A stretch of DNA of 16,614 nucleotides from a bacterium (GTDB lineage Bacteria; Patescibacteria; Gracilibacteria; 1-14-2-50-48-13), in NCBI GenBank assembly GCA_030430105.1, contig JAUIFW010000010.1:1-16614 (forward strand), in the 5' to 3' direction. How positions within the stretch are numbered: the first letter of the stretch is position 1; each line of letters opens with the position of its first letter. Under the pieces are notes generated by a model. That model saw only the letters and a program-made list of their open reading frames with translations. It was not told the DNA's origin and searched no databases. Positions 16,301 through 16,614 of this stretch are shown here, in pieces. Both the position numbers and the translations under genes were made by a program.

Positions 16301-16342
16301 TCCGCCTAGGCTAAAAAGTAGTTTTTTGTTTGTCCCTGTCAT
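7304..16342 (-). CDS. Giant modular surface protein with N-terminal membrane anchor and three C-terminal SLH repeats
   Basis: About 3,012 residues. I prefer the ATG at 16342: the product starts MTGTNKKLLF and runs into one hydrophobic segment (~8-33), whereas the upstream ATG at 16384 sits inside a promoter. Order of parts: anchor; two tandem copies of a lectin-like region (~52-548 and ~561-996), each with a Cys pair (140/163 and 637/659); beta-sandwich modules; a fibronectin-III-like module near ~1380-1470; a linker-rich part; six Ig-like repeats (~1760-2466), several with a GxYLxxxGAF insert; two Cys-pair modules (2530/2542, 2659/2669); a CPPTCP hinge (2771/2775); and three SLH repeats (~2783-2835, 2845-2896, 2936-2993) with NRAE, LRSE and LRGE. 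All 14 cysteines occur in seven close pairs. I see no enzymatic motif. Likely an S-layer-linked adhesin or structural protein; the ligand is unknown. Confidence 0.93.
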   Translation of the reverse strand: MTGTNKKLLFSLGGILALGAIAYFGLGNFLQSSLLDGGSDPEADRLAALQSYDYAVHYKLDIPSFGDQSSYNSPSEQGWQYENNNSTSSTNEDAEGVYRFTRNTENKSNSYYKNFINWDYSLAENVIMVDVAADTEVSNCLHAEGAHIKIRTADDLEGGVTICEDKFVFTKAGVNEFKGTEGYPADATVIAPLTVEFASIENFESGDPFRLLAYIDESGTNHLLLINKDTGEEVIDVENAFYTRAAITQTADGAGIFFGASSDQTVDNGLSTTTHWYTIDARIINEDDDAKQFNASYNYEQSVEIQKEVERQGWLFHETGKSIVPSPNGTNGIEFEFNNNANEMYLPIDIPEGDQALEFEASLDLSQLPSFGSSVYNYSSPYYSYYGYQRGTYYYYYNLFTGNAPYIQIPTNAHGGHLRIYFSRNEVAVFDNFDSRSEVSNTTTDIQLSGSSSSSTNYHWYLRKIYPVGTNIQTVNGVLKDKNLSITVNKGVSGENTIEIPSAGYTINVPQTDPAPRYYEGGTTIAFGSQTSGTNYKKVYLKNFAVQLKPYIKDRNQENITFSRTYRLLPYDSNSFTTFQGWDTSGEGTGSINSSTEEFTMEVGSDFGERDIKTKAGISNTSLVEVTIDQASLSSPCTRTKNAYIRVATEDKEAFVTICQNELLASSTANTPLNTTSDVWSNSALVGESMERKISHSFSGSTVYTVVFDPGNDRIILKNGESEVGRLENTFYASTANASRLALGIGNATGSDVVWSIREVNATITETAPDTELSNSYSLTPGTAEEGWNFLEFASYSRSVETDTYFETDDYNYIYLPINLLDKDDVEVTLDFASADSRIDRDEAGAPTVYVVNNKYYMEATFGEDDFAISSPDRRVRNGSSNDYQSLGSGSSKPYPYEHYFAKELYDNSEAPAYGDTEEARSVRIVTNDGDLTLYNNEGKVLAHSNGGYRIPLDRDIAASNRLIDRENGKFFLPGIYLFTTERINGATITVNKRKVPDEGMLELNYNAKNVEVSFGFQEDTANSANTALTVNVANFPAAAQGFTKLCIEGASPTCTPLSYNATTKSFEGVLPIRYDSDKQVAWNLTVADDDTGVSGVVDLEYNPLTLFAKDESFNTTTAPARSTRQNSAETGVELLIAGGTIADFNSIESYEVRKRGTDTPIFGTHKSITSGNHIGEVLYSQLETGEEYTVLYKIRTTSSSGVSTIIEQNGQSFTVPQDLGFFATNTNDPVYYQPQVIVPEDDTQYFKATTEEGQSPITITTTELEDGRNNYQVNFFAEHLDSSAGGNVALRLEVSELENPSAGVRTFSMSKAEDTLTFSSPADTLDNSESKTYILRVFQTNGYTKALVEAPFQVVAPLPEPPEEDPELEQFEMQAVAINDTSIKLAGQFRNIEGSELKILYSKASESSSSSTPTFVPTGDGSGTWNFVQTVSGLSPETSYTFKVRFIGESTERDIDWRNAEGAIKTLTTKAAPVVEPEGGSETVVLDTITDNEAPTMELTAPANGANFEATSSEETSVEVTHTWTAEDSDGDALSFKHIWLAKATADEETPTAETVLTTGIEMPAGSAESMSHTHTYPIGDYWYLIQVSDGKVTTNSEVRGLSITAFVEPEPVEEPKVPAEVTDNTDGTSTVTMAGIEEPMDLQISSLLETEYLVPTITTLDYLPSNLLVEFCIDTLDLIECFEMEQLPEAGYTTFIENSYPAGDYEWFLSLEGEELNVGGTFTIEETTEGNSVSNTVLSNTESTHTLDNAYFEETDDAEPVISVLNPGAGSNKKTTVTTISGTIEEDNIRDFVATLTRNGNPINPDGTTENVEMIDVVATDSSWSIPVTLAGPTEPGVHTYTVTLNARDIAFNEAAEVTRTFTVETPAPEEPADEEAPVWTLTSPAEGDTTLGTIRGTIQDDSALEYFQYRLNTEDTTPILYWNANTESFESVDTIEDAINNDIAFPAGDLSEPQEWTAEFTGELAPSTTYSLIFLYRDEFNNQGATAPFTFTTEAAPDTEGPSIEIASPSENGAIAASITSIFGTANDEMSDVELVEYSLFNGTHYYAETDGVFGWTSTDEVFHEITLDSDSWTVEFSEALTDEGSYTFKLRAVDTEGNPNQKIRTFNIETPESPDTTEPVLSLTSPTAEATTLSSIAGTVVDAESQITSLTYAIKRESDGLYLGTEGAFIASENAIKLNMAEHIPNPETNAEGSFSKEMDLVLSAGTNFTVTVFTTNEASLTTEASVSFSTPEEDTEGPNVSIVNPIEAGNEIVASMTGTILDNVAVASSEFSLKKGETWLTSLGENGAFNGTAEVKFPLTINAANTFGITKSLTEAGEYTLTVYAVDTAGNLGSDTATFTLLGENTDVDTTKPELAITKPSIESTSLTKIEGTVKDEESAITSFTYSLKNEATGKYLNADGAFASDEEVAMELSLPGEDNADAFSKNISASLPAGTAYTLKVTATNEAELTESKTVEFTTAAASQNQQNGGDQTVGEVEKTENNDGTTDLKVDVSDVSFENKDGKMEATIDLGKDLPAEVDLKICYRLSDSIAAATCVDAERTDKGVFLVKTEIAADTANLYDWQLVVGDTPLNTKGTLGIEPAADEPIAVTITEKDENATIKVQTESLKPAATSQEVTMNFKSITWERVSGDTMNARIVMNSPIARQIPIAMCYAKTGGSAVCATAGAVNDRTYLAQTSIKANENAVYAWVIAANNEATKTSGSLVISGDAISTDIKQNDSNQKLNVPSTLLASTAPGYIQNVEPIQTVGDNTGDNTTTGTTQFCPPTCPSADSSLVDVDSSNFAYVPILALQQRAIMTGYPDRTFRPGNPVNRAEFAKLTKNTYLIETANSSAAPDLVDVRINDWFYQPVRALNQIGLFTGYQDRTFRAGNSILRSEAAKVIAVATAMAAEKAADSTLTDSAARAEAERTIATEYNFFRTANPSFTYAILEDVPVDNWYAPYVYYAVRNGLITGREVDGRRLFAPGEQILRGEAATLLARVIEKLGLTYPVETTSAGTYQVQFPE
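7366..7996 (-). other. Triple SLH region of the giant protein
   Basis: Three SLH repeats at about 7996-7845, 7810-7655 and 7535-7366. Each begins with DV and an aromatic residue (SSNFAYV, NDWFYQPV, DNWYAPYV), continues with a GY or GR turn and F-x-P/F-x-A-G, and ends with a RAE/RSE/RGE motif. An Ala/Glu-rich helix of ~40 residues is inserted between repeats 2 and 3. Triple SLH sets usually bind a secondary cell-wall polymer. Confidence 0.9.
8945..11065 (-). repeat. Six tandem Ig-like repeats in the giant protein
   Basis: Each unit opens with an Asp/Glu-rich linker, then P-x-hydrophobic-x-x-x-x-P, then a short GTI/GTV/GTA strand followed by D/E. Repeat starts read EPVISVLNP, APVWTLTSP, GPSIEIASP, EPVLSLTSP, GPNVSIVNP and KPELAITKP. 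The last four carry an inserted Y/W...GAF or GVF hairpin, and each unit ends in a Tyr/Phe strand and an F-T/N-hydrophobic strand. The repeats are diverged, so recent slippage is unlikely. Confidence 0.8.
13355..16190 (-). repeat. Tandem duplication of a two-module lectin-like region in the giant protein
   Basis: Copy 1 (~residues 52-548) and copy 2 (~561-996) align by eye. Both have C-x(21-22)-C ending in VTIC, an E-N-x-FY-x segment ~65-80 residues later (ENAFYTRAA / ENTFYASTA), a W-x-I strand near the module end, then a second module opening with GW and an IYLPI/MYLPI strand. The copies are well diverged. The pattern resembles LamG/concanavalin-type beta sandwiches; that fold is inferred from the look of the strands. 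Confidence 0.7.
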
Positions 16343-16374
16343 GGTGTTTGTTTTAGAAATAGGGCTTTCTAGAT

Positions 16375-16383
16375 AGTATACCA
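16375..16383 (-). promoter_or_regulatory. Extended -10 promoter of the giant SLH gene
   Basis: On the minus strand TGG-TATACT lies 32 bases before the ATG at 16342. There is no good -35; the corresponding position falls in the GC hairpin at 16400-16417. The leader has no Shine-Dalgarno but contains TAAAACAAACA. Confidence 0.6.
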
Positions 16384-16398
16384 TATATGTTGGGAACG

Positions 16399-16422
16399 AG
16401 GCGAGTGTTTGCTCGCCTTTTT
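16399..16422 (+). terminator. Terminator-like hairpin pointing away from the giant gene
   Basis: AGGCGAG and CTCGCCT form a 7-bp stem, followed by TTTTT on the plus strand. On the minus strand the T-run is missing (A-run before the stem). No plus-strand gene ends here, so it may end an antisense transcript, or act weakly on the minus-strand gene ending at 16457. Confidence 0.6.
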
Positions 16423-16462
16423 AATTAATAATTTTGAAATTACTAATTAGTAATTATTAATT
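16423..16462. repeat. AT-rich nested palindromes
   Basis: An exact 11-base inverted repeat AATTAATAATT (16423-16433) / AATTATTAATT (16452-16462) encloses, and at its right arm overlaps, an 18-base perfect palindrome AATTACTAATTAGTAATT (16438-16455). The block covers the stop codon of the minus-strand gene at 16457. Confidence 0.75.
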
Positions 16463-16614
16463 GGAATGTCTTTGTTTCCACTGTATTGCTGCTCCTAGGC
16501 TTCCTGCGTTTTTTAGTTCACTTTTTTCTAGCCGAAATGTGCTTGGGATACCGTGGTGCTCTAGGTGTTTTTCTACTTCTTTCTGTAGGATGTCCTTTGT
16601 ATTACCTAGAAGGT
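16457..16614 (-). CDS. C-terminal end of a possible ROK-family sugar kinase (truncated by window edge)
   Basis: A frame open from the window edge gives 51 residues and ends in TAA at 16457. It reads LLGNTKDILQKEVEKHLEHH, a helix, then a strand with TFRLEKSEL and a final helix KNAGSLGAAIQWK. The 'N/D-AG-x-x-GAA' helix after a short strand at the very C-terminus is typical of ROK-family kinases (glucokinase-like) and some transcriptional repressors of that family. The glycine-rich ATP motifs would be upstream, outside the window. The family call is tentative; the reading frame itself is more secure. Confidence 0.5.
   Translation of the reverse strand, partial: LLGNTKDILQKEVEKHLEHHGIPSTFRLEKSELKNAGSLGAAIQWKQRHSN

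Noticed and set aside
16343..16384. Upstream ATG at 16384 as start of the giant protein
   Set aside because: The codons overlap the TGGTATACT promoter element; the ATG at 16342 gives a normal N-terminal anchor.
1..16614. UGA-to-glycine recoding (genetic code 25)
   Set aside because: The ~3,000-codon glycine-rich frame has no TGA, and one gene ends in TGA at a sensible place.

Overview
The window looks like a moderately AT-rich bacterial chromosome segment, probably from a Candidatus Patescibacteria/CPR-type lineage such as Peregrinibacteria. That placement is inference. It rests on small compact genes with few recognisable homologues, S-layer-homology (SLH) proteins, a pilin-like C-terminal domain of a kind common in those groups, and a very large surface protein. 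The standard code (UGA = stop) fits: a reading frame of about 3,000 codons encoding a glycine-rich protein has no in-frame TGA, and one membrane protein gene ends in TGA. This argues against the UGA=Gly lineages (Gracilibacteria, Absconditabacteria).

Layout. Positions 1-990 (+) hold the 3' part of an SLH protein whose C-terminus resembles a type IV pilin/pseudopilin ectodomain. Positions 1047-1548 hold a complete one-piece tmRNA gene (ssrA) with promoter, encoded CCA and a readable proteolysis tag. Positions 1676-3417 hold four small, apparently monocistronic genes of unknown role, several with their own promoter and terminator: a polyproline protein, a coiled-coil lipoprotein, and two hypothetical proteins. 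A divergent promoter region at about 3448-3491 separates the last of these from a plus-strand pair of membrane proteins (3518-4446). The second of that pair overlaps, tail to tail, a minus-strand pair made of a membrane-anchored bacterial PH-domain protein and an IMPACT/YigZ-type protein (5436-4403). Upstream is another hypothetical gene (5581-6138).

From 6302 to the right end everything reads leftward and most of it concerns the cell surface. There is a Pro/Thr-rich lipoprotein with a long stalk (6367-7122) and a giant protein of about 3,012 residues (7304-16342). The giant protein has an N-terminal membrane anchor, a duplicated lectin-like region, fibronectin/Ig-like modules, paired cysteines throughout and three C-terminal SLH repeats. 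At the right edge is the C-terminal end of a possible ROK-family sugar kinase.

Common theme (inference): two SLH proteins and two lipoproteins suggest investment in the cell envelope/S-layer. The giant protein could link the cytoplasmic membrane (N-terminal anchor) to the wall or S-layer (C-terminal SLH) while displaying adhesive modules. I see no CRISPR array, transposase, integrase, tRNA or rRNA gene. The most interesting items are the SLH-pilin fusion, the modular and cysteine-paired giant protein, and two distinct promoter/leader architectures that recur across the window.
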